Positions 15,451 to 24,963 are shown, numbered from the stretch's first letter. The stretch is DNA of 64,000 nt from Bacteriovoracaceae bacterium UBA6261 (GCA_002440825.1 DJVH01000074.1:1269-65268); one strand, 5' to 3'. Made by a program: numbers and translations. The notes: a model not told the origin generated them from the sequence alone.

Positions 15451-15974
15451 GGATTAAATCTCGAATCGACACCTGAGTTGGTATAATGAGGAGTCCAGCC
15501 TTCTTTATTTGAGAAGATTCTGATGGCCTTGACAAAATAATTTGGGGCGGGATCAAACCAATGGGTGACATTGTTGGGAACCGAGATGAAATCCCCTCGT
15601 GTACAAGTGAGTCCGTACACATCGCCTTCGCCGAAGTTGAACCAGAATTTGCCTTCGCCATCTACAAAAAATCTGATTTCGTCTTCAGTGTGAATATGTT
15701 CCTTCATAAATTTTTCGCGAATGGCTTTTAAAGCTTCTTCGCCAAGACCAGGGTGGATATTCACCACGTCAGCATCAACGAAACCATTTTTTTGCATGAA
15801 AGGTTTTAATTCGTGTGAATAAGCTTCAAGAATCTCTTCCTGTGTTGAATTTTCATTTAAAGGTGCTTTCGCTTCCCATCTCGTCAGGATGACTCCTTGA
15901 ATTGTCATGTATTTTTGAATTTCATTGAAGTCAGTAATAGTTCTGTTTTCTTTTGCAACGAATAGAGCTGTCAT
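15447..15974 (-). CDS. mtnD: acireductone dioxygenase
   Basis: A 175-residue cupin. The metal ligands are H93, H95 and E99 (H-I-H-T-E-D-E) and H138 (V-T-H-W), the set that holds Fe(II) or Ni(II) in this family. With iron the enzyme makes formate and the ketoacid precursor of methionine; with nickel it runs an off-pathway reaction. It lies between mtnB, which it overlaps by one base (TAATG), and mtnC. Confidence 0.94.
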   Translation of the reverse strand: MTALFVAKENRTITDFNEIQKYMTIQGVILTRWEAKAPLNENSTQEEILEAYSHELKPFMQKNGFVDADVVNIHPGLGEEALKAIREKFMKEHIHTEDEIRFFVDGEGKFWFNFGEGDVYGLTCTRGDFISVPNNVTHWFDPAPNYFVKAIRIFSNKEGWTPHYTNSGVDSRFNP

Positions 15975-16621
15975 TAATAGCCTCTTCTGGAATTTAAGTA
16001 ATATTTAAAAATATATTCGAAAACTTCAAGATGTCTTTTTGCTTCTTCCACACTATCACCCCATACGTAAATACCGTGCCCCCGAAGAAGAAGACCGTAA
16101 TTATTTTTTTGAGCGAGAATAGCGGGCTTTATCTGTTCAGCAAGAGTCGCAATATCCTGAGTGTTGTCAAAGCAAGGAATGTTGATTTTGAGATCATGTG
16201 TTTTTATACCGCGAAATCCTTTGAGAAGCTCCAGGCCTTCAATTGTTGCATATGGTTTTCCGTAAAAAAGATCAGCAAACAAAAGTGCATCAACCATATG
16301 ACTGTGAAGAACACAATTAGCTTTAGTAATTTGATAAATGGTGAGGTGGATATCCGTTTCATCAGAAGATTTTCGGCCCGCGTTTTTATAGTCGGGATGC
16401 ATCTGTCTGGTTTCCCAGTAAATGGGAAGAAAATTTTCTTCTGAAAATTTACTTTTATCAATGCCAGATTCTGAAACAAGTGCGATTTCAGGCGATGTTT
16501 TTGAACGAAGAGAATAGTTTCCTGAAGTCGCCGGATTGTGTCCGAGACTGTTCATTACTCTGACCAGGCTGGCGAGCTTTTTCATCTCTTCGTGATCTTG
16601 AGCACTGATGATAAACGACAC
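15974..16621 (-). CDS. mtnB: methylthioribulose-1-phosphate dehydratase
   Basis: A 215-residue class II aldolase-fold enzyme with zinc-binding H106 and H108 (L-H-S-H) and H182 (R-G-H-G), and the N-terminal A-T-S-G-N-Y-S-L-R segment of MtnB. It dehydrates methylthioribulose-1-phosphate. The start appears to be GTG at 16619-16621, with AGGA eight bases upstream; no suitable ATG precedes it. It heads the mtnB-mtnD-mtnC operon and is divergent from the aminotransferase gene at 16728 with about 106 bases between. Confidence 0.93.
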   Translation of the reverse strand: MSFIISAQDHEEMKKLASLVRVMNSLGHNPATSGNYSLRSKTSPEIALVSESGIDKSKFSEENFLPIYWETRQMHPDYKNAGRKSSDETDIHLTIYQITKANCVLHSHMVDALLFADLFYGKPYATIEGLELLKGFRGIKTHDLKINIPCFDNTQDIATLAEQIKPAILAQKNNYGLLLRGHGIYVWGDSVEEAKRHLEVFEYIFKYYLNSRRGY

Positions 16622-16727
16622 GTTATTTTCCTATGAATAGTTTTGACGCTTTTATAGTAAAACTTGCTTTTTTTGGCCAGTAGACTGTAGTAAAGATAGG
16701 GTCATTAAAAGCAAAAAGACAGGAATT

Positions 16728-17864
16728 ATGAAACCTTTAAATCAGACGATAACAGCCTTCAAAGAATCTATATTTTCCACCATGACTAAGCTGGCTATTC
16801 AGAACTCGGCCATTAATCTCTCGCAAGGATTTCCGGATTTTGACGGACCACGCTGGCTGGTGGATTTAGCGTCTAAGGCCATGGAAGAAGGTAAAAACCA
16901 ATATGCTCCTTCTCCAGGTATTCTTCCTCTGCGCACAGCTATCGCCGGCAACTATAAAAAATACTATGGATTAGACTATGATCCAAACAATGAAATCCTT
17001 GTCACGTGTGGTGCAACAGAAGCGATTTTCTGTACGGCCATGGCGGTTCTTAATCCTGGTGATGAAGTCATTATTCTTGAACCTTTTTATGATTCTTATT
17101 TAGCTTCTATTCAAATGGCGGGCGCAAAGGTCGTGCCTGTGACGTTGCACGCTCCAGATTTCAGACTGAACTTTGAAGAATTAAAATCGGCCATAACTTC
17201 AAAAACCAAGATGCTCTTTCTCAATAATCCCCATAATCCAACGGGGAAAATGTTTACTGCGGAAGAAATTGAAAAAATCGGAGCTCTTGCAGTTGAAAAC
17301 GATTTTTACCTTCTTTCAGATGAAGTTTATGAATTCCTTACCTTCGAACGCGCGCACGTTCCAACAGCTTGTTATGAAAAATTGAAAGAAAGAACGATTA
17401 CTATTTCTTCAACTGGAAAAACCTTTGGCTTAACCGGATGGAAAATTGGCTGGTGTTGTGCTCCTGCTGAAATTATCAAGGCCATTCATAATGTTCATCA
17501 GTTCACCACATTCTGCGTGGCCCATCCATTCCAAGTGGCCATGGCTGAAGCGCTGGCGAATATGGATGAATACCTTGCAGAATTCAAACGTGATTACAGA
17601 AAAAAACGCGATCTGCTTGTCAGCGGTTTAAAAGAACGTGGCTTTAATGTGCTCAATCCAGCAGGCACTTATTTTACTATTGCGCTTCTTCCCGAAGGAG
17701 AAAACGACGTCGACTATTGCAAAAAACTTATTGAAGAAAAGAAAGTTGCAACGATCCCGACCTCAGCTTTTTATATTAAATCCGATGAAGGAACAAAGAT
17801 GATCAGATTCTGTTTTGCGAAAACAGAAGCAACATTGAATTCTGCACTAAAAAATTTAACTTAA
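16728..17864 (+). CDS. class I aminotransferase, probable methionine/ketomethiobutyrate aminotransferase
   Basis: A 378-residue fold-type I PLP enzyme. It has L-S-Q-G-F-P-D-F-D-G near the N-terminus, N-N-P-H-N-P-T-G (166-173), D198 and Schiff-base K231 (S-S-T-G-K-T-F), the arrangement of YbdL/kynurenine-type aminotransferases, which act on methionine. Divergence from mtnB-mtnD-mtnC makes it the likely last step of methionine salvage, amination of 4-methylthio-2-oxobutanoate. ACAGGA lies a few bases before the ATG. It overlaps the convergent gene by four bases. Confidence 0.85.
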   Translation: MKPLNQTITAFKESIFSTMTKLAIQNSAINLSQGFPDFDGPRWLVDLASKAMEEGKNQYAPSPGILPLRTAIAGNYKKYYGLDYDPNNEILVTCGATEAIFCTAMAVLNPGDEVIILEPFYDSYLASIQMAGAKVVPVTLHAPDFRLNFEELKSAITSKTKMLFLNNPHNPTGKMFTAEEIEKIGALAVENDFYLLSDEVYEFLTFERAHVPTACYEKLKERTITISSTGKTFGLTGWKIGWCCAPAEIIKAIHNVHQFTTFCVAHPFQVAMAEALANMDEYLAEFKRDYRKKRDLLVSGLKERGFNVLNPAGTYFTIALLPEGENDVDYCKKLIEEKKVATIPTSAFYIKSDEGTKMIRFCFAKTEATLNSALKNLT

Positions 17865-18577
17865 AAACTAATGTAGGACTTTAAAATCCGTTCCATTTTG
17901 CCTGAAGTGATTAAAGCTTCAATCGCTTTGTTTACTCTCGCGATGGTAAGTTTTGATCCTTTTCGGATGGCACATTGAATAGGGTATTCACTTTCGACAA
18001 GGAATTCATTACGGATCATTTTTGCTACTTTTGGATTATTTTTTTTAAAATAAGCAATGAGCATGTCATCAGTCACGATGAAAGAAATACGATCGTGAAT
18101 CAATTTTTGAAAATTTTGAACTTCATTTTCAACGTCAGTGCGATGAAGCTTGTTTTCTCTAAAAGTTTTATCCAGGGCGGGATATTTGTATCCGGTGAGA
18201 GTTCCAATCTCTTCACCTGAAAATTCCTGAAGGTTGGCAGGGAGAGGTTTTGTTCCGACAATAATTTCCTTCTTTGTAAAAAGCGGTTTGCTCCAGGAGA
18301 AATCTGCCGGATGATAATTCCACGAATAGCTTGAATAGCAGTTTAAATCGTATGTCTCTTCTTTAGAATCAATTCGAAACCGCGAAAGTAATTCAATCTT
18401 CAGATCAATGTTCATTTCTTCAGCAAGAGCTTTCAGGTAATCGCTGACCAACCCATCTGTTGAGATGTTGGAATTTAAAATGAGTGGAGCTGGTAATGTT
18501 GAAACTGTGACTGCACGATATGTTTCTTTAGCATGTGAGAGATTGAAGCTTAAGAGAAGGGGAAGAATAAATTTCAT
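17861..18577 (-). CDS. periplasmic solute-binding protein, family 3 type
   Basis: A 238-residue secreted protein with a short signal peptide (SHA site). It shows the pattern of amino-acid-type binding proteins: G-L-V-S-D-Y-L-K-A-L-A-E-E near the N-terminus, the L-T-G-Y-K-Y-P-A hinge and the C-terminal V-N-K-A-I-E-A-L-I-T-S-G helix. No permease or ATPase gene is adjacent, so it may serve a transporter elsewhere or sense a ligand on its own. The ligand cannot be predicted. Confidence 0.7.
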   Translation of the reverse strand: MKFILPLLLSFNLSHAKETYRAVTVSTLPAPLILNSNISTDGLVSDYLKALAEEMNIDLKIELLSRFRIDSKEETYDLNCYSSYSWNYHPADFSWSKPLFTKKEIIVGTKPLPANLQEFSGEEIGTLTGYKYPALDKTFRENKLHRTDVENEVQNFQKLIHDRISFIVTDDMLIAYFKKNNPKVAKMIRNEFLVESEYPIQCAIRKGSKLTIARVNKAIEALITSGKMERILKSYISF

Positions 18578-18607
18578 CCATACATTTTAATCAAAATCGG
18601 AAAAAAA

Positions 18608-18635
18608 AAAAGCCCCTCTTTGCAGAGGGGCCATT
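18608..18635 (-). terminator. terminator of the TetR-TolC-RND operon
   Basis: A perfect 8-bp stem (18612-18619 paired with 18624-18631) with a four-base loop lies just after the RND stop codon. Read on the minus strand it is followed by a long uninterrupted T run, a textbook rho-independent terminator. Confidence 0.92.
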
Positions 18636-18637
18636 TA

Positions 18638-21600
18638 TTATTGTGCCATGAAGATTTTTTTAAGTTTGGCTCCAGACCAAACTCTGAATCGTTCAATATA
18701 ACTGTAGGCTGCTGGAATAACCACGAGAGTGAGTAGTGTTGAAGAAATCAAACCACCGATAACAGCAATACCCATCGACGTTCTTTGCTTGGAAGCTTCA
18801 TTGAGACCGATGGCAAGAGGAATCATCCCTGCGATTAGAGCAAATGAAGTCATCAGAATCGGACGAAGTCTTGCTTTCCCTGAAGCAATGACAGCATCGT
18901 ACAGACTCATTCCACCTTGAACCTGCTGGTTAGCATAGTCTACAAGCAGAATTGAGTTTTTGGTTGCAACTCCAAGAAGCATGATACATCCGATCATCGA
19001 GAACAAATCGAGTGAAGCGCCAGTTATGGCAAGGGCATAAAAAGCCCCGCACATCGCAAGCGGAAGAACCAGCATGATTGTAAACGGAGTAACAAAAGAT
19101 TCATATAAAGAAGCGAGAACGAAATAGATAAACATAATACCTAAGCCCGCCGCGACTATCATGTTCGCCATTAACTCCTGAAAGTTTTCAGCCTGACCCA
19201 CGTACTGGTATCTCATGTTTGATGGAAGTTTGATTTCGTCTTTCATCAATCTATTGATATCAGCAATGGCCCCCCCCATACCTGGTCCCCCTGGTGCAAT
19301 ATCAGATGAAATCTGAATATAGCGACCGCGATCCTGGCGGTTGATTGTGGCAGGACCGGTTGTTTCAAGTGGAGTCGTCATGCTCGTCAGCTTGATCAGT
19401 GAGTTGTTAATGTTAGGAACATAAGTTGCATCGTACGCTTTTTTCAGATCTCGCTGATCCTCCTGCAAACGCACGCGAATATCATATTCTTCACCTTGCT
19501 CTCTGAAGACAGCTGCTTTAGTTCCTTCGATCATGGTACGAAGTTCACTACCCATAAGTGTTGTTGAAACACCAAGCTTTTCAGCTTTACGTCTATCCGG
19601 AACAACCTGGAATTCAGGTTTACCAGGGCGATCCGACGTATCTACGTCTTTAAGGGCCGGGTGATTTTTCAGTTTTGTATACAGCATGCCTGCATATTTC
19701 TGAATTTCCTTCATGTCTTCACCGACGATGTTGACGTTGAATGGACGTTGACCTCCACCGACAGCATCGAAGTCTTTAACAGCAACGTTGGCATAGGCAA
19801 AAGGTTTCAATTGTTGTCTCAGTATTTCTTTAAACTGAGATGTATTGATTCCTTTACGTTGTTTAGAAGAAACCAGGTTAACAAAGATACTTGCTTTTTC
19901 CGGCTGTCCGTTTTTATCACCGACAGTGAGAACCGTGCTGAGAACTTCTTTATTTTTTCTGACGGCAGCATCAATTTCAGTGGCAACGGTATTCATCCCG
20001 TCCAAGCTTGTTCCAGGTTTTAAATCCATTGAAACAACAAACTCGCCTGAATCTTGCGGAGGAAGGAATGTTTTTGGTGTGCTTTTTAAAGCGGCAAAGC
20101 TGGCAAAGAAAATAAGGAGGGCCAGGCCGAGAATGACGAATGGCCGCTTCATTGTAAACTTCAATACAGCAACGTAAATATCTTCCAGCCAATCCTGGAA
20201 TTTGTTAAATGAATCGAGCAGAGCTCCTACCGTATGATCGTAAAAACCTTTTTTTACTTTTACGTGACCTGGCTGATGATGCTCGATTTTTCCAGCGAAG
20301 TAAGCTGAAAGCATCGGAGCCATTGTAAGGGCATCAAAAAGAGAAATGATGAGAGCGAAACAAACAGTCAAACCGAATTCTTTGAAGAACTGACCAACAA
20401 CACCTTCAAGGAACGCAATCGGACCAAACACGGCAATAACCGTCAAAGTTGTTGCGATAACAGCGAGAGTAACTTCATTTGTTCCCTTAATGGCCGCGGT
20501 TGTGGGATCAGCACCCATTTCAATGTGACGGAATATATTTTCACGGACAACGATCGCATCGTCGATCAATAGACCAACTGCGAGCGAGAGAGCAAGCAAG
20601 GTCATGATGTTAACAGTAAAGCCAGCAGCTGCAAGAAGAATAAAAGCACCAAGTAGCGAGTTGGGAAGAGCCAACCCTGTGATGATTGTCGAGCGGCCAG
20701 AACCCAGGAAGAAGAAAACAACAATAATCGTCAGAATAACACCGATAATGATTGTTTCATAAACATCATCGACGTTTGCTTTAATTTGTTTTGCTCCATC
20801 GCGAACAACGTCGAGCTTGATTTTGTCGGCTTTAAAAGTATCGTTCAGTTGAGCAACCTTCTTTTTTACAGCTTCCGCTACGCCGATAGTATTAGAACCA
20901 GACTGTTTATAGATGGAAAGAAGAAGAGCTTTGTGACCGTTGAAGTAGCCGTAAGTTTTTCGTTCTTCAAGGGAATCTTTAACTGAACCAACATCGGCTA
21001 CAGTAATAGGAACATCGTTACCGATGAAATTGATGATAGTTGATTTAATTTCATCAATAGTTTTGTACTCACCGAGCGTTCTGAAAACGGCATCACTTGT
21101 TGCGTTTGAAACTTTACCAGCAGGAATGTTTTGACCGGAAATCTGAAGTCGGCTGGCCACTTGAGAAGCAGAGATTTCACGCGACTTTAATTTGTTGCGG
21201 TCGAGCTCGACTTTAATTTCTCTTTTTCTACCACCGACGATCTCGACAAGGCCAACCTGGTTAACCTGTTCAAACTGAGGTTTGATTTTTTTATCTACAA
21301 GTTGATAAATCTCACCGTCAGATAATTCTGACTGAACGGCAATTGTGAGAATCGGCTGATCAGCAGGGTCAATTCTTCGGATGACCGGTTCATCAATTTC
21401 GTTGGGAAGTTTTTTTCTTGCTGCTGCAACTTTATCGCGAACCTGTTGTTCAGCGTATTTTACGTCTGTCTTCAGGTTAAACTCAGCAATAATGATTGAA
21501 ACGTTTTCCAGGTTATTGGAAGAAAGTTTCTTTAAACCAGGAACATTTGAAAGTTCCTCTTCATAAACTTTTGAAACGAGGGTTTCAACTTCTTCGGGGC

Positions 21601-21763
21601 CCGCACCTGGATAGGCTGTCGTAACAGTAACGATAGGAAACGTTACGTTCGGAAACAAATCCACGGGCAATTTTTTCAATGAGAGCCATCCCACCACGAG
21701 AATTACTGTAACAATACACGTGATGAAAACCGGCCTCTTAATGGATAAGCTGGCCAAATTCAT
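18638..21763 (-). CDS. RND multidrug efflux pump (AcrB/MexB, HAE1 type)
   Basis: A 1041-residue inner-membrane pump with duplicated transmembrane halves. The N-terminus reads I-K-R-P-V-F-I, then P-V-D-L-F-P-N-V and Y-P-G-A-G-P-E-E-V-E, as in HAE1 pumps. The proton-relay aspartates are in L-L-I-D-D-A-I-V-V-R-E-N, and the relay lysine is in G-V-A-T-K-N-S-I-L-L-V-D. Length equals AcrB. It is translationally coupled to the TolC-family gene (ATGA) under a TetR regulator. No periplasmic adaptor gene is present, which is unusual for such an operon. Confidence 0.95.
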   Translation of the reverse strand: MNLASLSIKRPVFITCIVTVILVVGWLSLKKLPVDLFPNVTFPIVTVTTAYPGAGPEEVETLVSKVYEEELSNVPGLKKLSSNNLENVSIIIAEFNLKTDVKYAEQQVRDKVAAARKKLPNEIDEPVIRRIDPADQPILTIAVQSELSDGEIYQLVDKKIKPQFEQVNQVGLVEIVGGRKREIKVELDRNKLKSREISASQVASRLQISGQNIPAGKVSNATSDAVFRTLGEYKTIDEIKSTIINFIGNDVPITVADVGSVKDSLEERKTYGYFNGHKALLLSIYKQSGSNTIGVAEAVKKKVAQLNDTFKADKIKLDVVRDGAKQIKANVDDVYETIIIGVILTIIVVFFFLGSGRSTIITGLALPNSLLGAFILLAAAGFTVNIMTLLALSLAVGLLIDDAIVVRENIFRHIEMGADPTTAAIKGTNEVTLAVIATTLTVIAVFGPIAFLEGVVGQFFKEFGLTVCFALIISLFDALTMAPMLSAYFAGKIEHHQPGHVKVKKGFYDHTVGALLDSFNKFQDWLEDIYVAVLKFTMKRPFVILGLALLIFFASFAALKSTPKTFLPPQDSGEFVVSMDLKPGTSLDGMNTVATEIDAAVRKNKEVLSTVLTVGDKNGQPEKASIFVNLVSSKQRKGINTSQFKEILRQQLKPFAYANVAVKDFDAVGGGQRPFNVNIVGEDMKEIQKYAGMLYTKLKNHPALKDVDTSDRPGKPEFQVVPDRRKAEKLGVSTTLMGSELRTMIEGTKAAVFREQGEEYDIRVRLQEDQRDLKKAYDATYVPNINNSLIKLTSMTTPLETTGPATINRQDRGRYIQISSDIAPGGPGMGGAIADINRLMKDEIKLPSNMRYQYVGQAENFQELMANMIVAAGLGIMFIYFVLASLYESFVTPFTIMLVLPLAMCGAFYALAITGASLDLFSMIGCIMLLGVATKNSILLVDYANQQVQGGMSLYDAVIASGKARLRPILMTSFALIAGMIPLAIGLNEASKQRTSMGIAVIGGLISSTLLTLVVIPAAYSYIERFRVWSGAKLKKIFMAQ

Positions 21764-23184
21764 TTAGTACCTCCGGCACTGTAAATTTTTAATTGAGAAT
21801 AGATGTTTAATATATTTGTTTCGTTTTGAATTCGTGCCAGTTCAGATGTCGCATAGTCTTGTTCAAAGTTTAACACCTGGAAGGTAACAGTGCGTCCTTT
21901 GCTTAAGCGGTCGCGTTCATTGCTCGCTTTTATTTTCTGAGCTTCTTCAATTTTTTCGACAAGAGACAATTTTTCTTTAGCGTCTTCAAATCTTCTAACG
22001 AGGTCATTCCATTGTTGTTCTTGCTCGAAAAGTTTTCTTTGAAGATTCTGTTCAGCTGCAATCTGGTCATTCTTGTAGGATTTGATGTTGTCAGATGTGG
22101 TACCGAAATCCAGCGGCGCTATAAAGCGAACACCGATAGCTTTTGTATCGTGGTCTGTTTTGAATGAATGGCTGATAGCCTGACTGCTTTCAGCATCCCG
22201 GCCGTTGAGCGCATAAGTTCCATACACTTCAAATGTAGGTTTGTTTTTTTCAATGGCCAGAGCTGCATTGGACTTTGCTATTTTTTCGTACTCAATCGCA
22301 GCCTTCGTATCATCTCTCAAATCTGCCTTTGCAGGAAGAGCAAGCGTTTTGATTTTTGTTGAATCAACTGATTCGAGATCTTCATCCAGAGCTTCATTGT
22401 TAATTCCTCTTAAAGAATTGAAAGCTCTTTGAAGATTGAATTGTTCCTGAAGAGCATTCTTTAATTCATATTCTCTTGCTTTGAAGTTCGCATCAGACTG
22501 AAGAAAGTCAGCACTTTCGGCAAGACCATTTCTCAATCTGTTCTGGTTCCAGGTTCTGATCTTTTGGGCGCGCTCTAAACTTTCTTTTTGGACTTTCACA
22601 ACTTTTCTGACTTGAGAAAGAGACCAATAAACAGATTCAGCCTGAGCGAGCGTGACTTTTATTTTGTAATTTTCAGTGTGCTTGCTTGCCTGAGATTGAG
22701 AGCTAATCAGCGTTTCTGTCGCACGAGTTTCTTTGCCCCAGAAGTTTCTCCATAGAGATTGTGAAAGCTCCAAAGTGGCAATGCCATCGTGGAAGTTGCT
22801 CACCGGCAGAAAACCAGGACTTGCATTGATGATTTCTGTGTGAGAAAAATTGTAGCTTAGTTTTCCCGCCGTACCGGTTCTGAACTGCTGCTGCAACCCT
22901 GCTGTGAAAAATGTGTAATCAGTTTCATCGCCCTGAGCGTTTCGGTTTGTTGTCGGTTTTTTATCAACCGATGTCTGGGCCTGAGCGAAGATGTTTGGGC
23001 GAAAAATGAGTTTGCCTTCATCAGCTCTCATATCTGCTGATTCTGTGAGGAGTTTACTTGCCGTCATTGCCTGGTTTTTTTCTTCAACCTGCTTCAAGTA
23101 ATCGTTGAGTGTCAGCTGGGCACTGAATGTCTGTGGTGTAACAACCATCAAACCGAGCACCGCGCTGATGTGCGCGAGTTTCAT
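21760..23184 (-). CDS. TolC-family outer-membrane efflux channel
   Basis: A 474-residue secreted protein (signal peptide ending FSA) with the two long alpha-helical hairpin repeats of TolC proteins, rich in Gln, Glu, Ala and Lys, and the conserved L-R-N-G-L-A-E-S-A-D-F-L-Q and R-L-S-K-G-R-T-V-T segments at equivalent places in the two halves. It should supply the outer-membrane exit duct for the RND pump encoded next to it. Its start overlaps the TetR stop by four bases. Confidence 0.9.
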   Translation of the reverse strand: MKLAHISAVLGLMVVTPQTFSAQLTLNDYLKQVEEKNQAMTASKLLTESADMRADEGKLIFRPNIFAQAQTSVDKKPTTNRNAQGDETDYTFFTAGLQQQFRTGTAGKLSYNFSHTEIINASPGFLPVSNFHDGIATLELSQSLWRNFWGKETRATETLISSQSQASKHTENYKIKVTLAQAESVYWSLSQVRKVVKVQKESLERAQKIRTWNQNRLRNGLAESADFLQSDANFKAREYELKNALQEQFNLQRAFNSLRGINNEALDEDLESVDSTKIKTLALPAKADLRDDTKAAIEYEKIAKSNAALAIEKNKPTFEVYGTYALNGRDAESSQAISHSFKTDHDTKAIGVRFIAPLDFGTTSDNIKSYKNDQIAAEQNLQRKLFEQEQQWNDLVRRFEDAKEKLSLVEKIEEAQKIKASNERDRLSKGRTVTFQVLNFEQDYATSELARIQNETNILNIYSQLKIYSAGGTK

Positions 23185-23849
23185 ACTTTTTGCTCCTGAA
23201 ATTTTATTCCATCGAAAACAATGGAAATCGTATTAGTGATAAATTGATCTCTGTATTCTTTGTCTTTAAGTGTTTTGTTGAAGTATTTTTCGCCGACGTG
23301 ATCCACTCTCAATGAAGTGGTTAGTTGATGGAAAAAAAGCGAAGCGAGAATCGTTGGTTCTACATCGTTGCGGAGAATTTTTTTGGTTTGAGCATCCTCA
23401 AAAACCGAAACGAGAGTAGTGTATACCTTCAAAAAAGTGTCGGTGAAGATATCCTCAATTAAAGGATTCACGGTTTCGATTTCACGACAGATCATCTTTG
23501 TCGTTGTGATATTTTCCAAACCTTCGTTGATAAAATCTTCCGCAAAAAGCTTCATCCGAAGTTTTAATTCATCCAGTGAAGAAGCGGTTGTCAAAATTTT
23601 AGAAGCGGAATTGAGTCTGGACTCACCAAAGATTTTAAAGCACTCGCGGTAAAGACCTTCTTTCCCGCCAAAGTGGTATTTGATCGCACTGACGTTAGCG
23701 CCAGCTTCGCAGCAGATATCTCTTACAGAAGCTCCTTCATAACCTTTATCGCAAAAATGTTTTCTTGCGGAATCAAGGATCAGGTCTTTTGTCTTATCTG
23801 ATGTCGCTTCTTCCTTTTTACTGAAAAAGCACGATTTTTTAACCATCAT
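23181..23849 (-). CDS. TetR/AcrR-family transcriptional regulator
   Basis: A 222-residue regulator. The N-terminal helix-turn-helix runs I-L-D-S-A-R-K-H-F-C-D-K-G-Y-E-G-A-S-V-R-D-I, then A-N-V-S-A-I-K-Y-H-F-G-G-K-E-G-L-Y, as in CerR/YbiH-type TetR proteins. I use the ATG at 23847-23849, which follows GAGGGA; a second ATG follows immediately. It leads the TolC-RND operon and probably represses it through the inverted repeat just upstream. The ligand is unknown. Confidence 0.88.
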   Translation of the reverse strand: MMVKKSCFFSKKEEATSDKTKDLILDSARKHFCDKGYEGASVRDICCEAGANVSAIKYHFGGKEGLYRECFKIFGESRLNSASKILTTASSLDELKLRMKLFAEDFINEGLENITTTKMICREIETVNPLIEDIFTDTFLKVYTTLVSVFEDAQTKKILRNDVEPTILASLFFHQLTTSLRVDHVGEKYFNKTLKDKEYRDQFITNTISIVFDGIKFQEQKV

Positions 23850-23917
23850 CAATGGTCCCTCAACGTTAAATGTGAACGTTTGAGATCCTAACATGAATGT
23901 TTAAAATATTAAAACGA

Positions 23918-23930
23918 TTGTTTGAAACAA
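23918..23930. promoter_or_regulatory. candidate TetR operator palindrome
   Basis: TTGTTTGAAACAA is a perfect inverted repeat (TTGTTT and AAACAA around a single G) about 70 bases upstream of the TetR start. Its size and place suit autorepression by a TetR dimer. A second candidate, two AACGTT boxes, lies closer to the start at about 23863-23881. Neither is tested. Confidence 0.45.
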
Positions 23931-23968
23931 ACTTAGACAAGTACTAAGTTCTCTGTTTTTTTAGAGAC

Positions 23969-24391
23969 TTACAGGTCTTTTTTTACGATAGCTTTTATTG
24001 TGACATGTTCCTGACGATCAAAATCCATCTTCATATCGATGGCCTCGTTTTCTTTTAATGGCCGCTTTAAATTAAAAATCATGATGTGCAGTCCGCCTGG
24101 CTTAAGCAGGGTGTGTTCACCTTTTTTGAGAAGTATTTTTGGAACATTTCTCATAGTCATTCGACCTTCGGTCATCGCCATTTCGTGCAATTCAATATCA
24201 TCAGAGATGGCACCGCTTACTTTTTCCAGTGTCCTTTCGACTTTGTCATTATTCATTATGTCCATGAACATTGCTGTTGTCGTTGAACCCGGAGGAGGAA
24301 GTCGAATGACGGCGTTTTTAATTTCTATTTGGGAAGCAGCAAAGGACGTTGTTGAAAGTGAAACCAATAAAGCAAAACAAAAATTTTTCAT
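23969..24391 (-). CDS. PCu(A)C-type periplasmic copper chaperone
   Basis: A 140-residue secreted protein. The copper-binding pattern H-x-M...M...H-x-M is visible as L-H-E-M-A-M, then R-M-T-M-R-N-V, and later G-G-L-H-I-M. Proteins of this family pass Cu(I) to the CuA site of cytochrome c oxidase, often together with SCO. Its start overlaps the SCO stop (ATGA), so both proteins are made from one message. It is the last gene of the hemJ-msrB-SCO-PCuAC operon. Confidence 0.9.
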   Translation of the reverse strand: MKNFCFALLVSLSTTSFAASQIEIKNAVIRLPPPGSTTTAMFMDIMNNDKVERTLEKVSGAISDDIELHEMAMTEGRMTMRNVPKILLKKGEHTLLKPGGLHIMIFNLKRPLKENEAIDMKMDFDRQEHVTIKAIVKKDL

Positions 24392-24963
24392 TTGATCTCC
24401 GCAAGCAGTTTTCTAAGAATGGCCAGCATCACTGTTTTGTTTGTTCCATGCTCTATATGAGGAAGAATTTTTCCCTCCGGACTTAGAACAAGAATTCCCG
24501 TTGAGTGATCAATGGTGTAACCCATTTTTGAATTTTTAAGAGGAACTTTCATGAAGACAATTCCAAAATAGCGCGTGAAAGGATCCAGATCCTTAAGCGG
24601 CATTGAAACTGATGTAATCATCGGATGAAAATAGCCGGCATATTCCTTTAGTCTGTCGAGAGAATCGCGCTCGGGATCCAGATCGATAAAAAGGAAGTTG
24701 ATTTTAGCAAGCTCAGCAGGAGTCATATCTTTAAAAGCTGCGCCTACTGTTGAAAGAGTAGTTGGACAGACATCCGGACAAGTCAGAAAACCAAAATACA
24801 TCAACGTGAGTTTATCTTTCTTCAACTCGTTTAAATTAACCACACCTTTTGAAGTATTCAGTGAAAGTGTGAACGGATTAAACTCGGTCTGCTTTTTAGT
24901 AAAGAGATAAGAAAAAATTAAAAGCGCCATTAAGGCAATTGTGCTGAAAATTGTTTTTGTCAT
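24388..24963 (-). CDS. SCO1/SenC copper chaperone for cytochrome oxidase
   Basis: A 191-residue thioredoxin-fold protein held by one N-terminal transmembrane helix. The copper ligands are C62 and C66 in C-P-D-V-C-P, with the distal histidine in Y-T-I-D-H-S-T near residue 156. It participates in building the CuA centre. Both ends overlap neighbouring genes by four bases (msrB upstream, PCuAC downstream). Length and motif spacing are normal for the family. Confidence 0.93.
   Translation of the reverse strand: MTKTIFSTIALMALLIFSYLFTKKQTEFNPFTLSLNTSKGVVNLNELKKDKLTLMYFGFLTCPDVCPTTLSTVGAAFKDMTPAELAKINFLFIDLDPERDSLDRLKEYAGYFHPMITSVSMPLKDLDPFTRYFGIVFMKVPLKNSKMGYTIDHSTGILVLSPEGKILPHIEHGTNKTVMLAILRKLLAEIK

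Noticed and set aside
16622..16727. Considered a SAM-type riboswitch ahead of the methionine salvage genes
   Set aside because: The 106 bases are too short and show no conserved multi-stem pattern; divergent promoters explain the space.
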